From Pseudomonas sp. DC1.2 (GTDB lineage Bacteria > Pseudomonadota > Gammaproteobacteria > Pseudomonadales > Pseudomonadaceae), in the NCBI RefSeq assembly GCF_034351645.1, contig NZ_CP133782.1, positions 5,424,001 to 5,488,000 of the forward strand: a DNA stretch of 64,000 nt, written 5' to 3'. Made by a program: the position numbers and the translations under genes. Numbering within the stretch: position 1 is the stretch's first letter; each line of letters starts with the position of its first letter. The notes beneath the pieces are model-generated. The model was given only the letters and a program-made list of their open reading frames with translations. It did not search any database and was not told the DNA's origin. Shown here in pieces: positions 28,925 through 38,035 of the stretch.

Positions 28925-30847
28925 TTATTGTCCGGTGGCCTTCAGGCCGGCGAGCAACAGTCGCTGAAACAAATCCTCTTTCAGCCCGTCCGGGTTCGTC
29001 AACTGCATTCGCGCCAAGTGTTCCGGGAACTGCGACGGCTCGGGCGCATCCAGTGCGGCCTTACCCAATTCCAGAATCTGCGTGAGCTTGAACTTACTCT
29101 TCAACCAGTTCAGCGCCCGCAGCAGATCGCGCTCCACCTCGATGAAATCGCAGCCTAGCGGGTACTCCGCAAACAGATGTGGGTGCCGGGCTTCGATGGC
29201 CTGCAAACGCTGCACACTGTTGTCAGCAAAACGCGGATCGAGGCGAAAATCCTTGGGCAATTTGCCAACGTTCTGGGCCTGCTCGATCAGCCCCGCCTGA
29301 AAGCGTGAATCGCTGATGTTCAGCAACGCCTCGATCACCGCCGAATCGGTCTTGCCTCGCAAGTCGGCGATGCCGTATTCGGTGACCACGATGTCGCGCA
29401 GGTGTCGTGGGATGGTGCAGTGGCCATACTCCCAGACGATATTCGAACTGACGTCGCCCCCCGATTCCCGCCAACTGCGCAACACCAAAATCGAACGCGC
29501 GCCCTGCAACGCATGGCCCTGAGCGACGAAGTTATACTGCCCTCCGACGCCGCTGAGCACTCGGCCGTCTTCTAGCTGATCCGCTACACCGGCGCCGAGC
29601 AGGGTCACGGTGAACGCGGTGTTGATGAACCGCGCATCAAGGCGCTGTAACCGCTTGAGCGTTTCCTGGCCGTACAGCTCGTTGATGTAGCTAATGCGGG
29701 TCATGTTGAATTCGCGACGCTTGCTCTGAGGCAAGTCGCGCAGGCGCTCATAAAAACTGCGTGGCCCGAGGAAAAAGCCGCCATGCACAGAGATGCCATC
29801 GGTTTGTGCGGCTTCATCCAGAGTCCCGGCGTTAGCCTGCTCCTGGGTCGCTACTTCCGGGTAGACCTTGCGCCGCACAATCCCGGCATCCGCCAACACC
29901 AGCAAACCGTTGACGAACATTTCGCTGCAACCGTACAGGCCCGTGGCAAAAGGTTCGACGCCACCTTCACGAGCAATCAATTGCGCCCACTGGCTGAGAT
30001 TCACATCTGCCAGCACAGCCTTGTAACCGGCGCTATCGGCCTGTCGCGCCAACAACGCGGCGGTCAACGCATCGCCCATGGAACCGATACCGATCTGCAA
30101 CGTGCCGCCATCGCGCACCAAGGTGCTGGCATGTAAACCGATGAAGTGATCCTGCAAACTCACGGGCATGTTCGGCGTGGAAAATAGCGTGCTGTTGTCC
30201 TTCTCATCGATCAGCAGGTCGAAGGTGTCGATGCCCACTTCGGCATCACCGGGCATGTAGGGCAAGTCGTTATGCACTTGGCCGAGCAGCAGAATGGTTT
30301 CACCGGCGGCCCGGCGTTTGGCGATCATCGGCAACAGGTCAAGGGTGATGTCCGGGTTGCAGCTCAAGCTGAGGCGATCCGGGTGTTCGGCGTGACTGGC
30401 CACCAGTTGCGCCACCAGGTTCAGCCCCGCCGCATTGATGTCCCGAGCGGCGTGGCTGTAGTTGCTGCTGACGTAGTCCTGCTGGGCCGGCGCACTGTTG
30501 AGCAGGCTGCCGGGCTGCATGAAGAACTGCTGGACGCGGATGTTGGCAGGCAGGCTGTCGTGATGCAGATCGGCGAGAAAATCCAACTCCGGATAGTCGC
30601 CAAAAACGCGCTCGATGAACGGTTCGAGGAAGCGTTTCTGCAAACCGTCACCCAAGGCTGGACGGCCGAGGCTCAGGGCCGTGTAGACCGTCAGTTGGCG
30701 TTCGGGCAACTGCGCGATACGGCGGTACAGCGCGTTGGCGAAGTGATTGGGTTTACCCAACCCCAAGGGCATGCCCATGTGGATATGCGCTGGCAACCTG
30801 GCCAACACGTCATCGACCGCCTGTTCGATTGAGCACAACTGCACCAT
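28925..30847 (-). CDS. Acetyl-CoA hydrolase/transferase family protein
   Basis: 640 residues, longer than the usual 500 or so for plain acetyl-CoA hydrolases. N-terminal CoA-transferase segment IHMGMPLGLGKPNHFANALY; C-terminal domain with GVGGQYNFVAQGHALQGA and VTEYGIADLRGKTDSAVIEAL, then about 120 extra residues. It probably moves CoA between acyl groups or hydrolyses acyl-CoA; substrate unknown. ATG 30847 is chosen because GGGAGGATCAG stands directly before it. In P. aeruginosa poxB occupies this place, so content here differs between species. Confidence 0.85.
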   Translation of the reverse strand: MVQLCSIEQAVDDVLARLPAHIHMGMPLGLGKPNHFANALYRRIAQLPERQLTVYTALSLGRPALGDGLQKRFLEPFIERVFGDYPELDFLADLHHDSLPANIRVQQFFMQPGSLLNSAPAQQDYVSSNYSHAARDINAAGLNLVAQLVASHAEHPDRLSLSCNPDITLDLLPMIAKRRAAGETILLLGQVHNDLPYMPGDAEVGIDTFDLLIDEKDNSTLFSTPNMPVSLQDHFIGLHASTLVRDGGTLQIGIGSMGDALTAALLARQADSAGYKAVLADVNLSQWAQLIAREGGVEPFATGLYGCSEMFVNGLLVLADAGIVRRKVYPEVATQEQANAGTLDEAAQTDGISVHGGFFLGPRSFYERLRDLPQSKRREFNMTRISYINELYGQETLKRLQRLDARFINTAFTVTLLGAGVADQLEDGRVLSGVGGQYNFVAQGHALQGARSILVLRSWRESGGDVSSNIVWEYGHCTIPRHLRDIVVTEYGIADLRGKTDSAVIEALLNISDSRFQAGLIEQAQNVGKLPKDFRLDPRFADNSVQRLQAIEARHPHLFAEYPLGCDFIEVERDLLRALNWLKSKFKLTQILELGKAALDAPEPSQFPEHLARMQLTNPDGLKEDLFQRLLLAGLKATGQ

Positions 30848-30939
30848 CTGATCCTCCCGCACGTTCCGTAATTGGGGTTGGACCGAGCTTGCCGGGTCTT
30901 TACTGCAATGAACAGTCGCAGCGGGTAAATCGCACGTAC

Positions 30940-30967
30940 AAAAAAACCGCTCGAAAGCGGTTTTTTT
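30940..30967 (-). terminator. Terminator after cytochrome c5 gene
   Basis: A7-CCGCT-CGAA-AGCGG-T7: a short, symmetric stem flanked by A and T runs. It ends the cytochrome gene on the minus strand. Confidence 0.88.
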
Positions 30968-30981
30968 CTGAAGATAGCGGC

Positions 30982-31410
30982 TTATTTCAGGCCGGACATC
31001 TTCTCGATCGCGCCTTTCAACTCAGCATCCGAGCAGTCGGCACAGGTGCCTTTTGGCGGCATGGAGTTAATGCCAGTGATGGCTTTGGCGAGGATACCGT
31101 CGAGGCCACCTTGATGATCGGCACGGTCTTTCCAGGCAGCGGTGTCACCAATTTTCGGGGCGCCCAGCAGACCCGTACCGTGGCAAGCGTTGCAATGTTT
31201 TGCAATCACCTCGTCAGGAGTTTTGGCCCCGCCACCGCCACCAACCGAGGCAGCGACTTCCATCCCCTTGCACTCTTGACCTTGTACACAGACTTGCCCG
31301 ACCGGTTCGAGGCGTTTAGCGATGTCATCGTTGGTCGCCGCTTGTGCGCTCACTGCCCATAGAGTCAATACGGTTGCTGGTACAGCCAGCATTTTCATAA
31401 TTAGATTCAC
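30982..31410 (-). CDS. Cytochrome c5 family protein
   Basis: 142 residues with a signal peptide (KMLAVPATVLTLWAVSAQA), so periplasmic. Class I haem site CNACH with the distal segment GAPKIGDTAAW and axial Met in GINSMPPKG; the pair CADC near the C-terminus is typical of c5. A glycine run (VGGGGGAK) marks the linker. Likely a soluble electron carrier to a terminal oxidase (P. aeruginosa orthologue by place, PA5300, cycB). GTG 31410 has GAGGG 8 bases upstream; ATG 31398 is an alternative. Confidence 0.9.
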   Translation of the reverse strand: MNLIMKMLAVPATVLTLWAVSAQAATNDDIAKRLEPVGQVCVQGQECKGMEVAASVGGGGGAKTPDEVIAKHCNACHGTGLLGAPKIGDTAAWKDRADHQGGLDGILAKAITGINSMPPKGTCADCSDAELKGAIEKMSGLK

Positions 31411-31579
31411 GCGTTCACCCTCAATGGTGGCTATTCACGCCTGCGGCCACGGTTCGCAGGCGGGCGCAAGTATAACGGTAAGGTCGCCGCACTGAAACAA
31501 CCCTAGAGTCGATGGGGTCTTGTTGCCCAGTAGAAAAACCGTTCGGGCACCTCCGCCATGCTGGCAGGACGCCTCTTTG

Positions 31580-32128
31580 CTAAAAGTTCGCGGGCGTGGC
31601 TGCGCTGATTAGTCGCGCCGGAACGTCGAACGGATTGCGGAAGCGATGCGGCTTGGTACTTTCAAAGTAGTAGCTATCGCCGGCTTCGAGCACAAAAGTT
31701 TCCAGCCCGACCACCAGCTCCAACCGTCCTTCCAACAAAATCCCGGTTTCCTCGCCCTCATGGGTGAGCATCTCCTCCCCGGTGTCGGCGCCTGGCGGGT
31801 AGATTTCGTTGAGGAATGCGATGGCCCGGCTGGGGTGCGCCCGACCCACTAGTTTCATGGTCACTGCACCATCGGAGATATCGATCAGCTCGTTGGCTTT
31901 GTAAACGATCTGAGTCGGTTTTTCCTGCTGAATCTCTTCGGAAAAGAACTCGACCATGGACATGGGAATCCCGCCCAGGACCTTCCTCAGCGAACTGATC
32001 GAAGGGCTGACGCTGTTCTTCTCGATCATCGAAATGGTGCTGTTGGTGACACCCGCGCGTTTGGCGAGCTCACGCTGGGAAAGTCCTTTGAGCTTACGGA
32101 TCGATTGCAGTCGTTCACCGACGTCCAA
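31580..32128 (-). CDS. pauR: XRE-cupin transcriptional regulator, PauR/PuuR type
   Basis: 182 residues. HTH about 8-62 (LSQRELAKRAGVTNSTISMI then SPSISSLRKVL), cupin domain about 105-180 (PPGADTGEEMLTHEGEETGI, VLEAGDSYYFESTKPHRFRNP). The same build as E. coli PuuR and P. aeruginosa PauR (PA5301), repressor of polyamine catabolism; the neighbours dadX and cytochrome c5 are the same as around PA5301. A palindrome-like sequence at 32187-32202 in its own promoter region suggests self-control. The symbol is by family plus synteny. Confidence 0.86.
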   Translation of the reverse strand: MDVGERLQSIRKLKGLSQRELAKRAGVTNSTISMIEKNSVSPSISSLRKVLGGIPMSMVEFFSEEIQQEKPTQIVYKANELIDISDGAVTMKLVGRAHPSRAIAFLNEIYPPGADTGEEMLTHEGEETGILLEGRLELVVGLETFVLEAGDSYYFESTKPHRFRNPFDVPARLISAATPANF

Positions 32129-32186
32129 TGCTTGCGCCTCCAGGGATTCAGGTTGTTGGAATATTGGGCGTTATCATGGCGACAGC

Positions 32187-32202
32187 GTTCAGTATTTACA
32201 AC
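32187..32202. promoter_or_regulatory. Possible PauR operator upstream of pauR
   Basis: GTTCAGTATTTACAAC, in the pauR-dadX gap, 59 bases before pauR. It resembles the palindromes at 36250-36265 and 48631-48648. Confidence 0.3.
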
Positions 32203-32257
32203 ACTTGGGCCTGAATCCTATTGGCCGGGTCAACGTCGATTCGTGATCACCTCGACG

Positions 32258-33331
32258 CTAGCGCCCGCCATAGAGCAGCGGCACCCGGCGCAGGTTGCAG
32301 AAGATCTGATAAGGGATGGTGTCGGCGGCCATGGCCACGTCACTGGCAAGGATGTTTTTACCCCACAGTTCCACGGTGGACCCCAGGCCCGCATGTGGCA
32401 CATCGGTCAGATCGATGCAGAGCATGTCCATCGAGACCCGGCCCAGCAACTGGCTGCGCTGCCCGGCTACCATCACCGGCGTACCGGTGGGTGCATGACG
32501 CGGATAGCCATCGGCATAACCCAGCGCGACCACACCAATGCGCATCGGCTTTTGAGTGATGAAGTGGGCGCCGTAGCCGATGGGCTCGCCGGCCGGCAGT
32601 TCACGCACGCAGATCACTTTCGACTCCAGGGTCATGACCGGTATCAAGCGCGATGCCAGAGCATCGACCTCCTCAAATGGCGTGGCGCCGTAGAGCATGA
32701 TGCCCGGCCGCACCCAGTCACTGGGAACCTGCGGCCAACCGAGCACGGCGGGTGAATTGCGCAGGCTGACTTCGGCGGTCAACCCCTGGCGGGCGGCCTC
32801 AAACACCGCGACCTGCTCGAGGCTGGCCTGGCACTGCAACTCATCGGCCCTGGCGAAGTGGCTCATCAGTACGATCTTCGCCACGTTGCCGCTGGCCAGC
32901 AGCCGCTGATAGCCTGCCTGATAATCCGCAGGATGCAGGCCGACCCGGTGCATGCCCGAGTCGAGCTTGAGCCACACCGTGATCGGCTTGCCCAGTGTCA
33001 CGCGCTCGATGGCGTCCAGTTGCCACAACGAATGCACCACGCACCACAAGTCATGCTCGACGATCAGCGCCAGCTCATCGGCCTCGAAAAAACCCTCCAG
33101 CAACAATATCGGCGCCCGGATGCCCGCCGCCCGCAGCTCCAACGCCTCTTCGATGCAAGCCACGGCGAACCCGTCCGCCTCCGCTTCCAGCGCCTGCGCG
33201 CACCGCACCGCACCGTGGCCATAAGCGTCGGCCTTGATCACCGCAAGAGCACGGGCACCGCTGACTTCACGGGCGATTTGGTAATTGTGACGCAGGGCTT
33301 GGAGGTCGATCAGGGCACGGGCAGGACGCAT
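32258..33331 (-). CDS. dadX: Catabolic alanine racemase
   Basis: 357 residues, the length of P. aeruginosa DadX. PLP lysine Lys33 in [11 protein letters not shown]; catalytic tyrosine in IGYGAHF; PLP phosphate region in LGYADGYPR. Interconverts L- and D-alanine so that DadA can oxidise the D form. Located 99 bases after ridA in the dadA-ridA-dadX operon. Confidence 0.94.
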   Translation of the reverse strand: MRPARALIDLQALRHNYQIAREVSGARALAVIKADAYGHGAVRCAQALEAEADGFAVACIEEALELRAAGIRAPILLLEGFFEADELALIVEHDLWCVVHSLWQLDAIERVTLGKPITVWLKLDSGMHRVGLHPADYQAGYQRLLASGNVAKIVLMSHFARADELQCQASLEQVAVFEAARQGLTAEVSLRNSPAVLGWPQVPSDWVRPGIMLYGATPFEEVDALASRLIPVMTLESKVICVRELPAGEPIGYGAHFITQKPMRIGVVALGYADGYPRHAPTGTPVMVAGQRSQLLGRVSMDMLCIDLTDVPHAGLGSTVELWGKNILASDVAMAADTIPYQIFCNLRRVPLLYGGR

Positions 33332-33430
33332 GGCGGCAGACTTCTAGACGGTCATGGGAGGAAGAAAAACCGGCACAGGTCGGCGGCGTTAACCGCCAAC
33401 AGCGCCGGGAGAGGGATCGTTACCAGCGAC

Positions 33431-33784
33431 CTATGGCAGCGCCGCAACCACCGACAGCTCAACCAGGATTTCCGGCTCGCACAGCTTCGACTCAACGGTG
33501 GCACGGGTTGGCGCAACGCCTTTGGGTAGCCACTTGTCCCATACGGCGTTCATGCCTTCGAAGTGCGCATCGATGTCTTTGAGGTAAATCGTTACCGACA
33601 GCAGGTGGCTCTTGTCGGTGCCGGCCAGGTCGAGCAAACGCTCGATGTTGGCGAGGGTTTCGCGGGTTTGCTGTTCAATCCCGGCGCTCATGTCGTCGCC
33701 GACCTGCCCTGACAGATACACGGTGCCATTGTGAGCGACGATCTGACTCATGCGTTCATTGGTGAGCTGGCGCTGGATTGCCAT
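33431..33784 (-). CDS. RidA family enamine/imine deaminase
   Basis: 117 residues from ATG 33784 with AGGAG upstream. [20 protein letters not shown] and the substrate-binding Arg94 in [19 protein letters not shown] mark a RidA/YjgF trimer. DadA makes 2-iminopropanoate from D-alanine; RidA would hydrolyse it to pyruvate before it harms PLP enzymes such as the adjacent DadX. Its start lies inside the end of dadA (29-base overlap), so translation is probably coupled. Confidence 0.92.
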   Translation of the reverse strand: MAIQRQLTNERMSQIVAHNGTVYLSGQVGDDMSAGIEQQTRETLANIERLLDLAGTDKSHLLSVTIYLKDIDAHFEGMNAVWDKWLPKGVAPTRATVESKLCEPEILVELSVVAALP

Positions 33785-35060
33785 GTTTTGCGGACTCCTG
33801 AGGTGTGTGGCCATAACGGGAAATATCGAGACCTTCTGCGCTGATCTGCGGCGTTTTTTTCGCCATCAGGTCAGCCAGCAAGCGGCCGGAACCACACGCC
33901 ATGGTCCAGCCGAGCGTACCGTGACCCGTGTTCAAGAACAGGTTGCTGAACGGTGTGGCGCCCACGATCGGCGTACCGTCCGGGGTGGTCGGACGCAGGC
34001 CAGTCCAGAAACTCGCTTGGGCCAGGTCACCGCCCAGAGGATAAAGGTCGTTGACGATCATCTCCAGGGTTTCGCGCCGACGAGGGTTAAGCGACAAGTC
34101 AAAACCGGCTATTTCAGCCATGCCGCCGACACGAATACGGTTGTCGAAACGGGTGATTGCAACCTTGTAGGTCTCGTCAAGAATAGTCGACGTCGGGGCC
34201 ATCGCCGGGTTGGTGATCGGCACGGTCAGGGAGTAACCCTTGAGTGGGTACACCGGGGCCTTGATGCCCAGCGGCTTGAGCAAGTGCGGCGAGTAGCTGC
34301 CGAGTGCGAGGACGTAGCGATCTGCGGTTTCCAGCTTGCCGTCGATCCATACGCCATTGATACGATCACCGGCATAGTCGAGACGCTGAATATCCTGGCC
34401 AAAACGGAACTCAACACCCAGCTGCACGGCCATATCGGCCAGGCGCGTGGTGAACATCTGGCAGTCGCCGGTCTGGTCATTGGGCAGACGCAGCGCACCG
34501 GCGAGAATGTCGGTCACGTTGGCGAGTGCCGGCTCAACCCGGGCAATGCCGGCGCGGTCGAGCAGCTCGAATGGCACGCCGGACTCTTTCAGCACGGCGA
34601 TGTCTTTAGCCGCGCCATCCAGTTGCGCCTGGGTGCGAAACAGTTGGGTCGTACCCAAGCTGCGACCTTCGTAGGCAATGCCGGTTTCAGCGCGCAATTC
34701 GTCGAGGCAGTCACGGCTGTACTCGGACAGACGCACCATGCGCTCCTTGTTCACCGCGTAACGACTGGCTGTGCAATTGCGCAGCATTTGCGCCATCCAC
34801 AGGTATTGCCCGATGTCGGCGGTGGCCTTGATCGCCAGCGGCGCGTGGCGCTGCAACAGCCACTTGATGGCTTTGAGCGGCACACCCGGCGCGGCCCACG
34901 GCGAGGCATAACCCGGCGAAACCTGGCCGGCGTTGGCGAAACTGGTCTCCATCGCGGCAGCCGGCTGACGGTCCACGACCACTACTTCAAACCCGGCACG
35001 CGCCAGATAGTAAGCACTGGCTGTACCGATCACGCCGCTCCCCAAGACCATAACGCGCAT
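33756..35060 (-). CDS. dadA: D-amino acid dehydrogenase small subunit
   Basis: 434 residues. Dinucleotide fold at the N-terminus [26 protein letters not shown]; further landmarks [18 protein letters not shown] and [35 protein letters not shown] enzyme on the inner membrane face that oxidises D-alanine and passes electrons to quinone. Divergent from the Lrp-type dadR, which activates it in response to alanine. Confidence 0.95.
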   Translation of the reverse strand: MRVMVLGSGVIGTASAYYLARAGFEVVVVDRQPAAAMETSFANAGQVSPGYASPWAAPGVPLKAIKWLLQRHAPLAIKATADIGQYLWMAQMLRNCTASRYAVNKERMVRLSEYSRDCLDELRAETGIAYEGRSLGTTQLFRTQAQLDGAAKDIAVLKESGVPFELLDRAGIARVEPALANVTDILAGALRLPNDQTGDCQMFTTRLADMAVQLGVEFRFGQDIQRLDYAGDRINGVWIDGKLETADRYVLALGSYSPHLLKPLGIKAPVYPLKGYSLTVPITNPAMAPTSTILDETYKVAITRFDNRIRVGGMAEIAGFDLSLNPRRRETLEMIVNDLYPLGGDLAQASFWTGLRPTTPDGTPIVGATPFSNLFLNTGHGTLGWTMACGSGRLLADLMAKKTPQISAEGLDISRYGHTPQESAKHGNPAPAHQ

Positions 35061-35215
35061 TTTTAATCCCTCATCGCGGCGTGCCGCTGACGTAAGTTGT
35101 TCAGACCGAAGATGTGGGCAGTTTAAGAAAGATTAGCCAGTGCTTTTCACTATATAAATGCCTATATTTGGCGACAATTCTCGGCAAAAACCCTTTTCAC
35201 GGAGGTGCATCCCCT
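35061..35215. promoter_or_regulatory. Divergent control region dadA / dadR
   Basis: 155 bases between the two starts. It is AT-rich in the centre (CACTATATAAATGCCTATAT at about 35149), with an imperfect inverted repeat ATATAAATGCCTATAT, a plausible place for Lrp-type binding and promoters. No match to a precise DadR consensus is claimed. Confidence 0.45.
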
Positions 35216-35704
35216 ATGCGTACCAACACTCAGACTAAACGTGAGCTGGACAAGATAGACCGCAACATTCTGCGGATCCTGCAAGCGGACGGACGCATCT
35301 CCTTCACTGAGCTGGGGGAAAAGGTCGGCCTTTCGACCACGCCCTGCACGGAACGCGTGCGGCGGCTGGAACGCGAGGGAATCATCATGGGCTACAACGC
35401 CCGCCTCAATCCGCAGCACCTCAAGGGTAGTCTGCTGGTGTTCGTCGAGATCAGCCTCGACTACAAATCCGGCGATACTTTCGAAGAGTTCCGACGTGCG
35501 GTGCTGAAATTGCCTCACGTGCTGGAGTGCCATTTGGTGTCGGGCGACTTTGACTACCTGGTGAAGGCGCGAATTTCCGAGATGGCCTCGTACCGCAAAC
35601 TGCTGGGCGACATCCTGCTCAAACTGCCGCATGTGCGCGAATCCAAGAGCTACATCGTGATGGAAGAGGTTAAAGAGAGTTTAAGTTTGCCGATTCCAGA
35701 TTGA
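35216..35704 (+). CDS. dadR: Lrp/AsnC family regulator of alanine catabolism
   Basis: 162 residues from ATG 35216, with GGAGG 11 bases upstream. N-terminal HTH (LDKIDRNILRILQADGRIS, ELGEKVGLSTTPCTERVRRLE) and C-terminal RAM domain (VEISLDYKSG to VMEEVKES). Divergent to dadA; in P. aeruginosa DadR senses L-alanine and activates dadAX. The longer frame from 35114 reads through the promoter and is not used. Confidence 0.92.
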   Translation: MRTNTQTKRELDKIDRNILRILQADGRISFTELGEKVGLSTTPCTERVRRLEREGIIMGYNARLNPQHLKGSLLVFVEISLDYKSGDTFEEFRRAVLKLPHVLECHLVSGDFDYLVKARISEMASYRKLLGDILLKLPHVRESKSYIVMEEVKESLSLPIPD

Positions 35705-35723
35705 GCTGTGCAGCGCCTGTCAG

Positions 35724-35750
35724 GTCGCTTTCGCGAGCAGGCCCTTACAA
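35724..35750. repeat. Single REP unit after dadR
   Basis: GTCGCTTTCGCGAGCAGGCCC: REP palindrome core in the 80 bases between dadR and the convergent YkgJ-type gene. Confidence 0.6.
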
Positions 35751-35785
35751 GGCCACAACTCGGCCTGGCTGAATGAATACCGCGC

Positions 35786-36139
35786 TTACACCAGCACCTG
35801 CCGAGTAGCAGCCATGTATTCATGAATCTGCTTCTCGACCCGCGGATGAATCAGCTCAACCGGCCGCCGCCCGTTGGGGCATGGCAACGTCTGGGTGGTG
35901 CCGAACAACCGGCAAATCAGCGGACGCTCGTCATACACGGTGCAGCCGTTGGGGCCCAAGTGAACGCAGTTGAGTTCATCCATCGCTGCATCCTGCTCGG
36001 CCCGGGTCTTGCGGGGTAGACGGGACATTTCTTCCGGCGAAGTCGTCACCGGCCCGCAGCAGTCATGACAGCCGGGAACACACTCGAACGTAGGAATCTG
36101 CTGGCGCAGGGAGCGAATTTTCTGGCTGTTGCAGCTCAT
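35786..36139 (-). CDS. YkgJ family cysteine cluster protein
   Basis: 117 residues from ATG 36139. Cysteine pattern CVPGCHDCCGPV then LNCVHLGPNGCTVYDERPLICRLFG, as in the CxxCxxCC family thought to bind zinc or an Fe-S cluster. Function unknown. A TTG start at 36154 is possible. Confidence 0.85.
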   Translation of the reverse strand: MSCNSQKIRSLRQQIPTFECVPGCHDCCGPVTTSPEEMSRLPRKTRAEQDAAMDELNCVHLGPNGCTVYDERPLICRLFGTTQTLPCPNGRRPVELIHPRVEKQIHEYMAATRQVLV

Positions 36140-36249
36140 CGAAACGGTGACCAAAAGCGGAATAGAGCGGGATTCTGACGCAAAAGCCCCATTCCATATA
36201 GCACCAGCCGACCAGTGTTGCCCCTGCCGGAAGGTCCGGCTTATGCTCC

Positions 36250-36265
36250 GTCAAATTTTCTAAAC
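36250..36265. promoter_or_regulatory. Possible PauR operator upstream of pauB4
   Basis: GTCAAATTTTCTAAAC, 21 bases before ATG 36287. Its reverse complement GTTTAGAAAATTTGAC resembles the site before the aldehyde dehydrogenase at 48631. Confidence 0.35.
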
Positions 36266-36286
36266 ACACGTATCAGGATCGCGCAC

Positions 36287-37579
36287 ATGATTGCCCGTGC
36301 TCAGCACCCCGCCTCTTACTACGCCGCCAGCAGCCTGCCGCAACCCGATCATCCGGCACTGAGCGGTGAAATCGTCGCGGACGTGTGCGTGGTCGGTGGC
36401 GGTTTTTCCGGGCTGAACACCGCGCTCGAACTGGCTGAACGCGGCCTCAGCGTCGTGTTGCTTGAGGCGCACAAAATCGGCTGGGGCGCGAGCGGCCGTA
36501 ACGGCGGACAACTGATTCGCGGTGTCGGTCATGGCCTGGATCAGTTCACCTCCCTGATCGGTGCCGACGGCGTGCGTCAGATGAAACTCATGGGCCTGGA
36601 AGCCGTGGAAATCGTCCGACAGCGCGTGAAGCGTTTTCAGATCCCCTGCGACCTGACCTGGGGCTACTGCCACCTCGCCAACACCCCCCAAGACCTGGAC
36701 GGCTTTGCCCAAGAGGCAGAAGCCTTGCGCCACCTCGGCTACCGTTACGCAACTCGCCTGCTGCAAGCCCACGAGATGCACAGCGTGGTCGGTTCCGAGC
36801 GCTATATCGGCGGCTTGATCGACATGGGCTCCGGGCATTTGCATCCGCTGAACCTGGCCTTGGGCGAAGCCGCCGCCGCGCAGCAATTGGGCGTGAAGCT
36901 GTTCGAACAATCAGTGGTCACGCGCATTGATTACGGCACTGAGGTCAAGGTTCATACCGCCAACGGCTGGGTTCGCGCCAAAACCCTGGTGCTGGGCTGC
37001 AACGCTTACTTGAATGACCTCAACCCCGCGCTCAGTGGCAAAGTGCTGCCGGCCGGCAGCTACATCATTGCCACCCAGCCCTTGAGCGAAGCACAGGCCC
37101 ACGCCTTGCTGCCGCAGAACATGGCGGTCTGTGATCAGCGAGTAGCGCTGGACTATTACCGGCTCTCGGCGGACCGGCGTCTCTTGTTCGGCGGTGCCTG
37201 TCATTATTCGGGCCGCGACCCACAAGACATTGCGGCTTATATGCGCCCCAAAATGCTGGCGGTTTTTCCGCAGTTGGCCGGGGCAAACATCGACTATCAA
37301 TGGGGCGGGATGATTGGTATCGGTGCCAACCGTTTGCCGCAGATCGGTCGTCTCAAGGACCAGCCAAACGTGTACTACGCCCAGGCCTATTCCGGCCACG
37401 GGGTGAACGTCACTCACTTGGCCGGCCAGTTACTGGCCGAAGCCATTTGTGGTCAACACAGCGGCGGCTTCGATCTGTTTGCCAAAGTGCCACATAGGAC
37501 GTTCCCGGGCGGCAAACATTTGCGCTCACCCTTGCTGGCGCTGGGGATGCTGTGGCATCGACTTAAAGAGTTGGTTTGA
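36287..37579 (+). CDS. pauB4: FAD-dependent amine oxidase, putrescine-glutamate oxidase type
   Basis: 430 residues from ATG 36287. FAD site VADVCVVGGGFSGLNTALEL; GASGRNGGQLIRGVGH is the DAO/PuuB hallmark; C-terminal GYSGHGVNVTHLAGQLLAEA closes the fold. PuuB/PauB enzymes oxidise gamma-glutamyl-polyamines to aldehydes that PauC/KauB then oxidises. In P. aeruginosa PA5309 (PauB4) lies at this place. The substrate is inferred. Confidence 0.87.
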   Translation: MIARAQHPASYYAASSLPQPDHPALSGEIVADVCVVGGGFSGLNTALELAERGLSVVLLEAHKIGWGASGRNGGQLIRGVGHGLDQFTSLIGADGVRQMKLMGLEAVEIVRQRVKRFQIPCDLTWGYCHLANTPQDLDGFAQEAEALRHLGYRYATRLLQAHEMHSVVGSERYIGGLIDMGSGHLHPLNLALGEAAAAQQLGVKLFEQSVVTRIDYGTEVKVHTANGWVRAKTLVLGCNAYLNDLNPALSGKVLPAGSYIIATQPLSEAQAHALLPQNMAVCDQRVALDYYRLSADRRLLFGGACHYSGRDPQDIAAYMRPKMLAVFPQLAGANIDYQWGGMIGIGANRLPQIGRLKDQPNVYYAQAYSGHGVNVTHLAGQLLAEAICGQHSGGFDLFAKVPHRTFPGGKHLRSPLLALGMLWHRLKELV

Positions 37580-37614
37580 TACCGCACCCCCGCCCGGCCT
37601 GGGGTCGAGCCTGG

Positions 37615-37857
37615 CTAAACCCGCCAAAATGGCTTCAGCGCCTCCTGCCGGGCCTGCTCACGGCTCAGGCCAATGTCCTCGAGCGCTTGCGGCGTCAAAT
37701 CCAGCAGGGCTCTACGCGTGCGCAGACGTAGCCAGAACATGCCCCAACGACCGAGGCAAGGAGGCGCGTTACGCATGACTTCTCGCGTGCCGTTAATTTG
37801 CCCTGCCGCCAGTTCTTGACTGTGTAACGTCAGACGCACGTCGCTAAAGCCGTTCAT
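37615..37857 (-). CDS. DUF1127 family small protein
   Basis: 80 residues from the second ATG (37857), which has AGGAG 8 bases upstream; the first ATG at 37863 is only 2 bases from it. The C-terminal half LRTRRALLDLTPQALEDIGL followed by SREQARQEALKPFW is the DUF1127 domain, Arg-rich and helical. Small DUF1127 proteins have been linked to RNA turnover and to phosphate or nitrogen stress in other bacteria. Divergent from the MocR regulator, which may control it. Confidence 0.88.
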   Translation of the reverse strand: MNGFSDVRLTLHSQELAAGQINGTREVMRNAPPCLGRWGMFWLRLRTRRALLDLTPQALEDIGLSREQARQEALKPFWRV

Positions 37858-37936
37858 TTTCATTGCTCCTGTTTACTTGGGTAGCCAGAGCTTTCATGAT
37901 GCGCGGACGCTAAAAATCATTACAGATTCAAAACAG

Positions 37937-37955
37937 CTGTATTAAATCCATACAG
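37937..37955. promoter_or_regulatory. Inverted repeat between DUF1127 gene and MocR gene
   Basis: CTGTAT-TAAATCC-ATACAG, perfect 6-base arms with a 7-base spacer. Further TACAGATT copies at 37921 and 37951 and ATCTGTACTG near 37997 flank it. A candidate MocR operator. Confidence 0.5.
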
Positions 37956-38035
37956 ATTGATCTTTCGATCTTTTAATCACGTATTTTTGCCTGATCTGTA
38001 CTGGTTTAAACAATCAACCTCATAGAGGCAGTCCC

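Noticed and set aside
33750..35066. 438-residue plus-strand ORF opposite dadA
   Set aside because: Complementary to the conserved dadA gene; no ribosome site or domain.
35114..35215. N-terminal extension of the Lrp-type regulator
   Set aside because: Reads through the dadA-dadR promoter region; the GGAGG site and family start are at ATG 35216.
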